Shown here piece after piece: positions 1 through 6,732 of a stretch of DNA of 8,462 nt. A program made the translations under genes and the position numbers. The notes under the pieces are model-generated. The model was not told the DNA's origin, made no database searches, and worked only from the letters and a program-made list of their open reading frames with translations. How positions within the stretch are numbered: position 1 is the stretch's first letter; the number at the start of each line of letters is the position of its first letter. This DNA comes from Caldora sp. SIO3E6 (lineage in GTDB: Bacteria > Cyanobacteriota > Cyanobacteriia > Cyanobacteriales > Coleofasciculaceae): positions 1-8,462 of the forward strand of contig JAAHHL010000234.1 in the NCBI GenBank assembly GCA_010672185.1, written 5' to 3'.

Positions 1-190
1 CTATCCGACATGCGCCCTATCCGACATGCGCCCTATCCGACATGCGCCCTATCCGACATGCGCCCTAATCCGACATGCGCCCTAATCCGACATACGCCCT
101 AATCCGACATGCGCCCTAATCCGACATGCGCCCTAATCCGACGTGCGCCCTAATCCGACATGCGCCCTCCCGACGTGCGTCCTAATCCAA
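1..190. repeat. Minisatellite of 16/17-bp units, open at the left edge
   Basis: About eleven head-to-tail units are followed by a partial one. The first four (1-64) are identical 16-mers, ctatccgacatgcgcc. From 65 the unit gains one A and becomes the 17-mer ctaatccgacatgcgcc (65-166, six copies, with single changes at 82-98 and 133-149). A shortened 15-bp variant lies at 167-181 and a partial unit at 182-190. There are no unique spacers, so this is not a CRISPR array. The array ends two bases before the stop codon of the large minus-strand gene and so occupies its 3' flank. The identical 16-mers next to the diverged 17-mers suggest recent local expansion by slippage (inference). The array probably continues beyond the window. 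Confidence 0.95.
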
Positions 191-192
191 GT

Positions 193-3100
193 TCAAGTAT
201 CAAACTCCTCCAGAGAGATACCGGGCAAATCAGCAGAAATTACTTTAGAGTCAACTGCTACCTTGTGGCTCTCCCGTTGGCTGTAGATATCGATCGCGAT
301 CGCTTCAAACCGAATTTCTACAGTGCCAAAAGGTACAATTAACTGGGTTAGTTCCTCTAGATCCCCGGAGGCATTAGATACAAAATCCACAAAAGAACGG
401 GGACCATCTAGTATTAAGCGACTTTGTCGGTCTTTAATCCACAGTTTGACATAAAGGCGAGATGGGTGAGGCGGCAATGAAATGCGGACAGTGACTGGTT
501 CCCCCGCACTCAATTCACTAGTAGGGACAAACAGTTTTGGTGCTGGTATCGATATATCCGATACCGCCGGTTTGTTCATCTCTGGTACTGATTTGCTTTC
601 TGGCTCTTCCTGGTTAACCCTTCCAGAAGCGTCACCATTTGGGGTAATTGGTGGTGATGCTAGGGGTTCTTCTTCTACAACAATTTCTTGATTAACCCAA
701 TTGGTATTAGTAAGGGAAACAAAAGATGAGTCTGCAAAATCCATAACCTCATCATCGTCATCAGTAACTTCCCACAGAGATTCATCAAAATCAGCCATGA
801 CTGTATCAGCAGGCAACTCTTCGGTGAATTCCATTAATTCTTCAACTTCCGCCGGTTGAGCAGTTACATCCTCAGAGTTTAGCTTGTCTCTAAGCTTTTC
901 TACCTCCGTTAGTTTACTATCCGTTAGTTTACTATCCGTTAGTTTACTATCCGTTGGTTTACTATCCGTTGGTTTACTAGTAGTCGATTCATTTGATTCC
1001 AACCCAGTTGACGAATCAGTATCCATTACTAAAGAATTTAGTCGAGACCAAAAACGGTCTTGTAGTTTTAAGGCTTGGAATTCGTTTTCGATGCTCTGGG
1101 GTTCATCAGCATCCACCGGAGAAGTTTGACTCTGGGTTAATGGTATCTCCGGTTCAGAAAAATCTGTTTCTGCTGCTAAGTCGGAATCTTGAAGTTGAGT
1201 ATCCGTTGCAGAAGCTGTTGGCATTTGCTCCAGTTCACTAATACTTTCAGTAGGTTTCCTTTCCTCATTACTAGTGATTCTATCGAGTTCTAAATCTGAG
1301 TTATCTGGAAGCTCCGATAATGCTGTTACTTCCCGTACATTTGCCGTAGTATCTGGTGGCTGAATCCCTTCTGGCTCCAATTGTAAATCCGAGGCAGTTT
1401 CTTCCGGGTGAACGAAATTTGAGGAGGCATTTCCATTTTCCACCTCTGGTGCGTCTCGTGTCTCTGTGTCTTCGGCAAAGTTAACCGGTACTTCTAGCTG
1501 TAATTGTTCGTTCTGAGATTCAGCATCTTCCTGCTTTAGCTCAATCTGTTCAGGTTGACTGAGTACGGTTGATGAAATCGGTAGTGGGGATGTTGGGATA
1601 TTTGGAGAAAGATCAGTGGGTATTACCTCAGAAATATCAGATTCCGGATCAGAGTCAATCCGCTGCTGGGGGAAGCTGGGCAAATCAATAGATGATGATG
1701 ATTTTTGAGTTGAATCCCTGGGGTAAAGTTGCGGCGGCAAGGGATTGCTGGATGAGCGATTCCAAGGGCGAGGCTGACTAATTGCAGAAGCATCGATTAA
1801 ATCAAGTAAAGCCTCATTCAATGGGGATGAAACTGATAGGGTTGATTTTTGCTGGTCTTCTGGGGAGGTAGCTATATGGTTAGCTACTGCCAGCATTGTT
1901 TCCACAGGCATTACCTTGCCTCCCAGCAAAATCGAGCCTAACACATCATCTAAATCCGCAGTAACAGTAAAAAATTGACTGACTAAAGCCTGGGAGTTGG
2001 AACCGTAAAAGGTAACTTTTCCTACCAGCAGACGACTATTGCAGTTTTCAGGAAGCTCTAAAGTATGACTAAAAGTCAAAGGTGGTGCTTGCTCTGCTAA
2101 GGGATATTGGATATTGAGCAGTACCCGTGAGGTTTGAGGGTCTCGTAGCTCATAGGATAGTATACCTGGGAAAATTTGCTGCCAAGCTTTCTTCTGTTCT
2201 CGCTTATCCAGCTGATTAACATCCAAGACATCTAGTTGTCCGACAATGGCTAAGAGTTCTTCTCGATGGGCAACTAATGCCTCTTCCTCTAGGGTTAAGA
2301 TTAACCCCAACTGATTAGTAATTGTCTTTGAGAATTGATCATCTTCTGGCTTTCCCAGTATCTGCGCCGGTTCGATTAAAGACTGTTGTTTTGAAGACTC
2401 AGATTGCTCAAATTCATCCAAGACTGGTTCGAGCACTTGCTGCATAATTTGCTCAAGAGTCTGTAGGGACTGTTCCAGGATAGGATTGGCAATGGGAAAC
2501 TTCCCTGATTGTAAATTGGTAATGTAGGAGTCTTGCCCATTTTCAGTAATTCTATCTTCTGCCTTATCTTCCTGGAAAGCATCTAGGGAGGAGCTCACCA
2601 CTCCCGATGAAGGGAACAAACCGGTCAAATCCTCTTCACTGTTGCCTTGTTCTTGAGCAACTTCAGTTCCTACCAAATTCAGTTCAACTGCTGGTGGTGA
2701 TGCTAAAGTTACCGGTTGTGGTGCTTCAACAGGAGGGTTTTCTTCCAGAGCCTCAATAGGCAGTATTGGTAATGGTTGTCTAAAATCTTCATCTGTTAAC
2801 CCAACCTCTTGGGTAAGAGTATGAGAGAAAACCTCCTGCCTCCTGTTCCCCTCCTGGGAGGGGTTAGGGGTGGGTTCCGCCTTCTGACTACTGGCAACTA
2901 AAGATGATTCTGCTTGAGTATCCGGTACAACTTCCGAGACAGTTGAACCCACTTGCAATTGAACAGATTGCTGCCAGGGGTCACCCATAAATTCCGACAT
3001 AATATCGCCACAGCAGCGTAGTTCCCAAATACCAGATTTAAGTTGAGTGAAGGGAATCACTACCATTAAGCCTTCTGGACTGGTGCGGCGCGATCGCTTC

Positions 3101-3288
3101 TGAGATCTTCGCTTTGGTGGTACTTCCTCAAGGTTTTGATGAATTACCGAAATTTCTACCTCAGCATTTTTCAAGCTGGAGTGAGCCACTACCCGGTAAC
3201 GACCTGGTTCAATTTCAATCCTTGGTGACTTAATCGGCTTCCAAGTGCGATCGCCTTCTTTTTGTATCAAAAATTCCCAATATTCCAT
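193..3288 (-). CDS. Large acidic multi-module cyanobacterial protein of unknown function
   Basis: This encodes about 1031 residues from the Met at 3288. The frame stays open to GTG 3351, with GTG 3345 and ATG 3342 as alternatives. I prefer 3288 because the protein then begins MEYWEFLIQKEGDRTW, which resembles the start of cyanobacterial conserved hypothetical proteins as I recall them; no start has a convincing Shine-Dalgarno, so this is uncertain. Three conserved-looking beta-rich modules are visible: about residues 1-114 (ending near WQQSVQLQVG), about 360-460 (from AWQQIFPG to SILLGGK), and about 914-1025 (LFVPTSELSAGEPVTVRISL onward, Ig-like in character). Long linkers rich in Glu, Asp, Ser, Thr and Pro join them. 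A basic patch KRRSQKRSRR lies near residues 59-68. No signal peptide or membrane segment is seen, so it is probably cytoplasmic. The linkers have absorbed repeats (906-980 and 2846-2874). I do not recognise a function; a scaffold or adaptor is only a guess. Confidence 0.8.
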   Translation of the reverse strand: MEYWEFLIQKEGDRTWKPIKSPRIEIEPGRYRVVAHSSLKNAEVEISVIHQNLEEVPPKRRSQKRSRRTSPEGLMVVIPFTQLKSGIWELRCCGDIMSEFMGDPWQQSVQLQVGSTVSEVVPDTQAESSLVASSQKAEPTPNPSQEGNRRQEVFSHTLTQEVGLTDEDFRQPLPILPIEALEENPPVEAPQPVTLASPPAVELNLVGTEVAQEQGNSEEDLTGLFPSSGVVSSSLDAFQEDKAEDRITENGQDSYITNLQSGKFPIANPILEQSLQTLEQIMQQVLEPVLDEFEQSESSKQQSLIEPAQILGKPEDDQFSKTITNQLGLILTLEEEALVAHREELLAIVGQLDVLDVNQLDKREQKKAWQQIFPGILSYELRDPQTSRVLLNIQYPLAEQAPPLTFSHTLELPENCNSRLLVGKVTFYGSNSQALVSQFFTVTADLDDVLGSILLGGKVMPVETMLAVANHIATSPEDQQKSTLSVSSPLNEALLDLIDASAISQPRPWNRSSSNPLPPQLYPRDSTQKSSSSIDLPSFPQQRIDSDPESDISEVIPTDLSPNIPTSPLPISSTVLSQPEQIELKQEDAESQNEQLQLEVPVNFAEDTETRDAPEVENGNASSNFVHPEETASDLQLEPEGIQPPDTTANVREVTALSELPDNSDLELDRITSNEERKPTESISELEQMPTASATDTQLQDSDLAAETDFSEPEIPLTQSQTSPVDADEPQSIENEFQALKLQDRFWSRLNSLVMDTDSSTGLESNESTTSKPTDSKPTDSKLTDSKLTDSKLTEVEKLRDKLNSEDVTAQPAEVEELMEFTEELPADTVMADFDESLWEVTDDDDEVMDFADSSFVSLTNTNWVNQEIVVEEEPLASPPITPNGDASGRVNQEEPESKSVPEMNKPAVSDISIPAPKLFVPTSELSAGEPVTVRISLPPHPSRLYVKLWIKDRQSRLILDGPRSFVDFVSNASGDLEELTQLIVPFGTVEIRFEAIAIDIYSQRESHKVAVDSKVISADLPGISLEEFDT
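906..980 (-). repeat. In-frame 15-bp tandem repeat encoding SK(L/P)TD pentapeptides
   Basis: Five consecutive 15-bp units read ccgttagtttactat (906-920, 921-935, 936-950), then ccgttggtttactat (951-965) and ccgttggtttactag (966-980). On the coding minus strand each gives the pentapeptide TDSK plus Leu or Pro, at about residues 769-794 of the large protein. The unit length is a multiple of three, so changes in copy number would keep the frame. The repeat lies in an acidic, low-complexity linker where length changes should be tolerated. Confidence 0.95.
2846..2874. repeat. Small dispersed palindromic repeat inserted in frame
   Basis: The segment contains CCCCTCC-TG-GGAGGGG (2848-2863), a perfect 7-bp inverted repeat around two bases, followed by a ttaggggtggg tail. 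On the minus strand it encodes the peptide TPNPSQEG, at about residues 140-147 of the large protein. From general knowledge, this motif (CCCCTCCCAGGAGGGG next to CCCACCCCTAA) is a highly repeated small element in many cyanobacterial and other bacterial genomes, usually intergenic. Here it is in frame in a linker and does not interrupt the protein. That it arrived by insertion is an inference. Confidence 0.65.
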
Positions 3289-3494
3289 AGTTATTAGCGA
3301 TTTTTCACCTATTCGTCGGATTTTGAGTCGATTGTGGATCATCACTCCCACTTAGAGTCACCGTCCAGGTGGCAGTTAGCTCTTGGTTCCTTTATCTGTT
3401 TGCTTGTATTTTACTGTTAATTAACCGCCGATTCATCCTGTCTCCAACCCTTTGCTCTGGAGTGGTTCCCCTCAATATAGCAGCAATACTATAA
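3289..3494. other. Upstream region of the large gene
   Basis: No gene is supported here. The segment should hold the promoter and 5' leader of the large minus-strand gene. On the minus strand, an AT-rich stretch around 3405-3425 containing TTAATTAA could include a -10-like hexamer (TAAAAT, reading leftwards near 3408-3413). No properly spaced -35 was found, so no promoter is called. The region ends at the inverted repeat starting at 3495. Confidence 0.4.
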
Positions 3495-3511
3495 TAGGGT
3501 CTGCTGAATAA
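3495..3511 (+). repeat. Left terminal inverted repeat
   Basis: TAGGGTCTGCTGAATAA pairs with 4314-4330 in inverted orientation at 15 of 17 positions; the only differences are the adjacent TC versus CT. Confidence 0.7.
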
Positions 3512-3670
3512 GTCGTAACTTTCGGATTTGAGTAGGTGTTAGGTGGTAGGCAATGGTGACAAGTTAAAGAGTTGCGCATTTTGTCAACTCCCATATATGG
3601 TGTTTGAGGGCTAAAAAAGATCCTATTATATGGAAATACCCAAGGAGTCAGAAAAAATTCTATTCTTCTT

Positions 3671-3706
3671 CCTCAGCTCCCTCAGCTTCCTCAGCTCCCT
3701 CAGCTC
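3671..3706. repeat. Four 9-bp tandem units inside the element
   Basis: The units read cctcagctc, cctcagctt, cctcagctc, cctcagctc without gaps. They lie in a pyrimidine-rich stretch with no supported gene and are followed four bases later by a hairpin. Confidence 0.9.
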
Positions 3707-3710
3707 CCTT

Positions 3711-3727
3711 TAAGCTTCGCAAGCTTA
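3711..3727. repeat. Perfect 7-bp hairpin
   Basis: TAAGCTT-CGC-AAGCTTA is a perfect inverted repeat with a 3-base loop. No T-run follows on the plus strand, so it does not look like a standard intrinsic terminator for plus-strand transcription. It adjoins the 9-bp repeats and may be part of the same dispersed repeat. Confidence 0.8.
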
Positions 3728-3796
3728 GCTTTCGTGGGCATGGATTGCAATCCCATCTCACTGAAAGCAACTGGACTATGATAAGGGAGCAAATTT

Positions 3797-4117
3797 ATGA
3801 GGGGCAAGTACGATCCGCCGACGCCTTTGGTGGATGTTATCGAACAAGTTAAGTGTTGGTTAGAGGTTCCCACGTTAGTCTTGCTCAGCGAGAATCCTGG
3901 TTATTGGGAGAGCCTGCGCGATCGCTTGCAACTCCAATATTACATCTCATTTGGAAAAGAAACCCAGAACTTGCTCCATGAAGTTTACGGACAATATACT
4001 GCCCCCGCTCTCATGCATCTTACTCATCAAGAACTGCCGTGGAAGAAAACCACAATTACAGAAGAGATATCCCATTCTTTGATGAAGACATATTTTGAGA
4101 GTCAGTTAGTCAAGTAG
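3797..4117 (+). pseudogene. Chimeric remnant: PIN-domain toxin fragment joined to Panacea (DUF4065) antitoxin C-terminus
   Basis: This is an open frame of 106 codons from ATG 3797. Residues of about 5-45 (KYDPPTPL, then EVPTLVLLSENPGYWESLRD) resemble the middle of VapC-type PIN-domain ribonucleases, after the first acidic residues and before the conserved HDARIAA segment. The N-terminal catalytic Asp region and the C-terminal half are missing, so no nuclease activity is expected. From about residue 50 (LLHEVYGQYTAPAL, MTHQE-like LTHQELPWKK, EISHSLMKTYF) the frame resembles the C-terminus of Panacea/DUF4065 (SocA-like) antitoxins, whose N-terminal two thirds are absent. The switch falls just after a HIP1 site (3918-3925, codons R-D-R). 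In-frame stops lie just upstream, so the toxin half cannot be extended 5'. It could be expressed as a small hypothetical protein, but a decayed fusion of two toxin-antitoxin genes fits better. Family assignments are from recognition, not a search. Confidence 0.6.
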
Positions 4118-4119
4118 CG

Positions 4120-4294
4120 ATGGCAAAAATTAAAGGCAAACAATCGGCAGCTTCGCCATTGGCAAGGACTCCAAATTACGCTGATGGTTGATGCAACTTT
4201 TCGGTACATTTTCCGATTTGTGTGCAAGGATTTTGAAACGTTGTACCAGATTTCGATGTACTTAACCTACTTTTTTTCCCCATCAAACCCTTGA
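4120..4294 (+). pseudogene. Broken gene start coupled to the Panacea remnant
   Basis: An ATG two bases after the TAG of the preceding remnant opens a 23-codon frame (begins MAKIKGKQSAAS, contains TPNYADG) that stops at 4189-4191. A second frame, offset by one base, runs from ATG 4184 to the TGA at 4292-4294 (36 codons, containing FRYIFRFVCKDFETLYQIS). The tight spacing is typical of a two-gene operon. The two frames together could be one frameshifted gene, such as the partner of the Panacea antitoxin. I do not recognise the product, and this reconstruction is inference. Confidence 0.3.
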
Positions 4295-4313
4295 GAGATA
4301 ACGGTTTTTGCCT

Positions 4314-4330
4314 TTATTCAGCAAGCCCTA
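4314..4330 (-). repeat. Right terminal inverted repeat
   Basis: This reads TTATTCAGCAAGCCCTA on the plus strand and is the partner of 3495-3511. It ends 43 bases before the start codon of the Rpn-like gene, so the element's right edge lies within that gene's likely promoter region. Confidence 0.7.
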
Positions 4331-4373
4331 AGTAGTAAGATCAATGGGTATTCTATCTACTTAAGCCATTTTT

Positions 4374-5231
4374 ATGCGGCGAGATTCAATTTTTTACCGA
4401 ATTTTCCAGCAATCACCTGCATTATTATTTGAGTTACTCGAAACCACACCTACTAATGCAGCTCATTATCGTTTTGACTCAGTGGCAGTTAAGGAACCAA
4501 AATTTGAAATTGATGGAGTCTTCCTACCACCGAATAATGATGGTACAGGTGTAGTTTATTTCTGCGAAGTGCAATTCCAAAAAGATGAACGGCTATATGA
4601 ACGGTTGTTCGGTGAAACATTTTTGTACTTTTACCGTAACCGAGATCTTTACTCTGACTGGGCTGTGGTGGTAATTTACCCAACAAGGAGCATTGAACAG
4701 AGTGATGTTTATGCTTACCGAGCACTGCTGAATAGTACTCAAGTAAAACGGGTGTACCTGGATGAATTAGGTGATATCCGGCAATTGCCACTAGAATTAG
4801 CTCTGATGGTACTAACCACACTTAAGGAAAAACAAGCACCAGAAGAAGCCAAATATTTGGTAACAAGAACCAAGGAGGAGGTAGCCGAACCAGCACTCAG
4901 TAGCGCCATAATAGAAATGATTAAGACAATTATGATGTACAAGTTTACTGAGTTGAGTCGCCAGGAGGTAGAAACTATGCTAGATATCACCTTTCAAGAT
5001 ACCAGGATTTATCGGGAAGCCAAAGAAGAAGGCCGCCAAGAGGAAGCAGTTGAGTTGGTGGTAAGACTATTACTTCGTCGCTGTGGCCAATTATCCAAAG
5101 ATTTGCGGGAGCGCATTACCAGTTTGTCACTACCTGTACTAGAAAGCTTAAGTGAGGCACTGTTGGATTTTGCGGAGTTGTCGGATTTGGAAGCTTGGTT
5201 GGAGAAGCATCACAAGAGCGATCGCGACTAG
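4374..5231 (+). CDS. Rpn-family PD-(D/E)XK nuclease-like protein, DUF2887 plus DUF4351
   Basis: This encodes 285 residues, about the usual length for the family. The start MRRDSIFYRIFQQSPALLFELL matches the conserved beginning of cyanobacterial DUF2887 proteins, which supports ATG 4374 despite no clear Shine-Dalgarno. A PD-(D/E)XK-like core is visible: Asp47 in EIDGVF, then Glu65 and Gln67 in YFCEVQFQKD, the E-x-Q variant seen in this group. The family is annotated as recombination-promoting nuclease/putative transposase; Escherichia coli Rpn proteins are DNA endonucleases that promote RecA-independent recombination. The C-terminus from about 215 (charged helix EAKEEGRQEEAVELVVRLLLRR, then ITSLSLPVLESLSEALLDF, LEAWL) resembles DUF4351. 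Activity in this copy is unproven. It starts 43 bases after the right inverted repeat of the neighbouring element and ends 66 bases from the convergent hisS. A HIP1 site (5218-5225) lies in the last codons. The frame looks intact. Confidence 0.85.
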   Translation: MRRDSIFYRIFQQSPALLFELLETTPTNAAHYRFDSVAVKEPKFEIDGVFLPPNNDGTGVVYFCEVQFQKDERLYERLFGETFLYFYRNRDLYSDWAVVVIYPTRSIEQSDVYAYRALLNSTQVKRVYLDELGDIRQLPLELALMVLTTLKEKQAPEEAKYLVTRTKEEVAEPALSSAIIEMIKTIMMYKFTELSRQEVETMLDITFQDTRIYREAKEEGRQEEAVELVVRLLLRRCGQLSKDLRERITSLSLPVLESLSEALLDFAELSDLEAWLEKHHKSDRD

Positions 5232-5297
5232 TATACTGAAGGAGGGAGCTGGGGGAGAGATTATAGCTTATCCGAACAGTGAGAATCTTCAATTCGA

Positions 5298-6581
5298 TTA
5301 GAGCCTATCAGCAATTTGGCTTCTTAGCTCATCTACCCTCTCTAATAAATCAGCTTGCGCGATCGCTAATTGTTCTCCCGACTTGAGCCACTTCAAATTT
5401 ACCGTCTTCGCTTCCGCCTCAGCCTCCCCTAACACTAAGCAGGCAATTGCCCCACTGCGATCAGCTCGTTTAAACTGCTTACCAAAGGCACTACCACTCA
5501 GGTCTAGTTCCACGGCAAACCCAGCCTGACGCAGTTTCTGTGCTAATTGTAACCCTTGGGCTTCCGCTAGAGCCCCTCGTGATACCAGATAAAAATCTAG
5601 TACTGGCTGTGGTGCTTCAGCCAACTGTTGCAGCAGTATAATCAACCGTTCCAAACCCATTGCCCAACCGACAGCAGGGGTGGGATTACTACCCAATTCT
5701 TCCACTAATCCATCATAGCGACCCCCACCACAGACAGTTGCCTGGGCTCCTAAATCATCGGACATGATTTCAAAGGCAGTGTGAGTATAGTAGTCCAAAC
5801 CCCTTACCAAGCGAGGGTTGATCTGGTAAGAGAGTCCTAAATCTTCCAATAGTTGTTGCACCTGTTCAAAGTGGCGCTGGGAATTGGAACCAAGGTATTC
5901 CAAAATACTCGGAGCATCTTGGACAATTTCCTGAGTTCGTTGGTCTTTACTATCCAAAATCCTGAGGGGATTACGAGTGAGACGATCCTGAGAGTCTGGG
6001 TCTAACTCATCCTTATACTCTGTAAAGTAGGTTACCAGAGCTTCCCGATATTGCTGTCTGTCTGCTGAATTACCTACAGAATTAAGGTCTAAGTGCAGGT
6101 TTTTTAAACCCAAAGTCTGGAGAATATCAGTAGCGATCGCAATAACTTCCACATCTGCCCGCGCTGAGGCACTACCAATAACTTCCACTCCTAACTGGTG
6201 AAATTGCCGCTGACGCCCAGCTTGGGGATTTTCATAGCGAAACATTGGCCCTGTATACCAGAGGCGTTGCACCCCACCAGCGGCATAGAGACTGTTTTGA
6301 ATATAGGCCCTAGCTACTCCCGCTGTGCCTTCTGGGCGCAGAGTGACTGAACGGGGTGGGGTTGCCCGGTCATTAAAAGTATACATTTCCTTCCCTACAA
6401 CATCTGTAGCTTCACCAATACCCCTCTCAAACAACTCAGTTCTCTCAAAAATCGGGGGACGAATTTCTTGATAAGCAGCCCTATTGAGAATCTGCAGTGC
6501 CACTTCTTCCAGTTGCTGCCAATAACCTACTTCTTGCGGCAGAATATCCCTTGTTCCTTTTAAAGCCTGAATTGAACCCAT
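5298..6581 (-). CDS. hisS: Histidyl-tRNA synthetase
   Basis: This class II aminoacyl-tRNA synthetase joins histidine to tRNA-His using ATP, in the cytoplasm, normally as a homodimer. The 427 residues are full length for the bacterial type. It begins with the typical MGSIQALKGTRDILPQE. Motif 2 and the ATP/histidine site are at 81-88 (LRPEGTAG) and 114-129 (FRYENPQAGRQRQFHQ). The histidine-specific signature LVRGLDYYT is at 258-266, followed by the CGGGRYDGL segment at 284-292. Motif 3 is at 303-312 (AVGWAMGLER, catalytic Arg312). The C-terminal 100 or so residues form the anticodon-binding domain (HGTP_anticodon type). No key residue is missing. ATG 6581 is chosen from the conserved N-terminus; no Shine-Dalgarno is evident. 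It is divergent from the ATPase gene and convergent with the Rpn-like gene, so it is probably a single-gene transcript. No T-box or other leader is visible. Confidence 0.98.
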   Translation of the reverse strand: MGSIQALKGTRDILPQEVGYWQQLEEVALQILNRAAYQEIRPPIFERTELFERGIGEATDVVGKEMYTFNDRATPPRSVTLRPEGTAGVARAYIQNSLYAAGGVQRLWYTGPMFRYENPQAGRQRQFHQLGVEVIGSASARADVEVIAIATDILQTLGLKNLHLDLNSVGNSADRQQYREALVTYFTEYKDELDPDSQDRLTRNPLRILDSKDQRTQEIVQDAPSILEYLGSNSQRHFEQVQQLLEDLGLSYQINPRLVRGLDYYTHTAFEIMSDDLGAQATVCGGGRYDGLVEELGSNPTPAVGWAMGLERLIILLQQLAEAPQPVLDFYLVSRGALAEAQGLQLAQKLRQAGFAVELDLSGSAFGKQFKRADRSGAIACLVLGEAEAEAKTVNLKWLKSGEQLAIAQADLLERVDELRSQIADRL

Positions 6582-6732
6582 TAAATTTTGTCTTTACTGC
6601 AAGAAATTGATCAACATTTCCCATCCTACAATATCTCCACGTCCTCACATCCCTACAATGTTTTAGAGCTACACTGTGTGTTTAGTTAAATAACCATTGG
6701 AGCGAGTGTGTCTATCACAGGAGGAGGATGAC
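6582..6732. promoter_or_regulatory. Divergent intergenic region between hisS and the ATPase gene
   Basis: These 151 bases must hold promoters for both directions unless transcription enters from elsewhere. Two TACAAT hexamers on the plus strand (6627-6632 and 6654-6659), each preceded by a short C-rich word (cc/ccc), could be -10 boxes for the ATPase gene, but neither has a good -35 at 16-18 bases. The palindrome TTGATCAA (6607-6614) could be an operator; nothing else supports that. On the minus strand, TATTGT near 6624-6629 is a weak -10 candidate for hisS. All of these are tentative. Confidence 0.35.
6719..6727 (+). promoter_or_regulatory. Strong Shine-Dalgarno that sets the ATPase start
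   Basis: AGGAGGAGG sits five bases before TTG 6733. It decides the start in favour of TTG 6733 over the in-frame TTG at 6697, which has no such site. An out-of-frame ATG-ACT-TGA (6728-6736) overlaps the start but lies almost against the Shine-Dalgarno. Confidence 0.75.

Larger units (their letters stand above)
3495..4330. mobile_element. Degenerate insertion-sequence-like element bounded by 17-bp inverted repeats
   Basis: The left end (3495-3511) reads TAGGGTCTGCTGAATAA. The reverse complement of the right end (4314-4330) reads TAGGGCTTGCTGAATAA, so 15 of 17 positions match. The outermost TA could be a two-base target duplication flanking GGG...CCC ends, as in IS630/Tc1-type elements, but with only two bases this is weak. 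The interior of about 830 bp encodes no recognisable transposase. It holds a low-complexity stretch and toxin-antitoxin remnants. Ends of the form GGGCTTGCTGAATAA are typical of insertion sequences in cyanobacterial genomes, but I do not assign a family. Alternatives are a composite of two different insertion relics or a non-autonomous element that captured cargo. Confidence 0.55.

Noticed and set aside
1..190. CRISPR array
   Set aside because: Units of 16-17 bp are joined directly with no unique spacers, so it is a tandem repeat.
884..1241. Plus-strand frames rich in SLLSV repeats
   Set aside because: They are antisense shadows of the 15-bp repeat and linker of the large minus-strand gene, with no family resemblance.
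3604..3852. Plus-strand frame of 82 codons with SAPSASSAPSAP
   Set aside because: Its Ser/Ala/Pro run is just the translated 9-bp repeat, and the real homology in the overlap lies in the frame starting at 3797.
4489..4990. Minus-strand frames of 110 and 83 codons
   Set aside because: Both lie wholly opposite the intact Rpn-like gene and have no recognisable motif.
5232..5297. Terminator between the convergent Rpn-like gene and hisS
   Set aside because: The 66 bases contain a purine-rich stretch but no convincing stem followed by a T-run on either strand.
6660..6671. GTTTTAGAGCTA, identical to the first 12 bases of the Streptococcus pyogenes Cas9 crRNA repeat
   Set aside because: It is a single copy with no second repeat, no spacers, no anti-repeat and no cas gene, so it is a chance match in the hisS-ATPase intergenic region.
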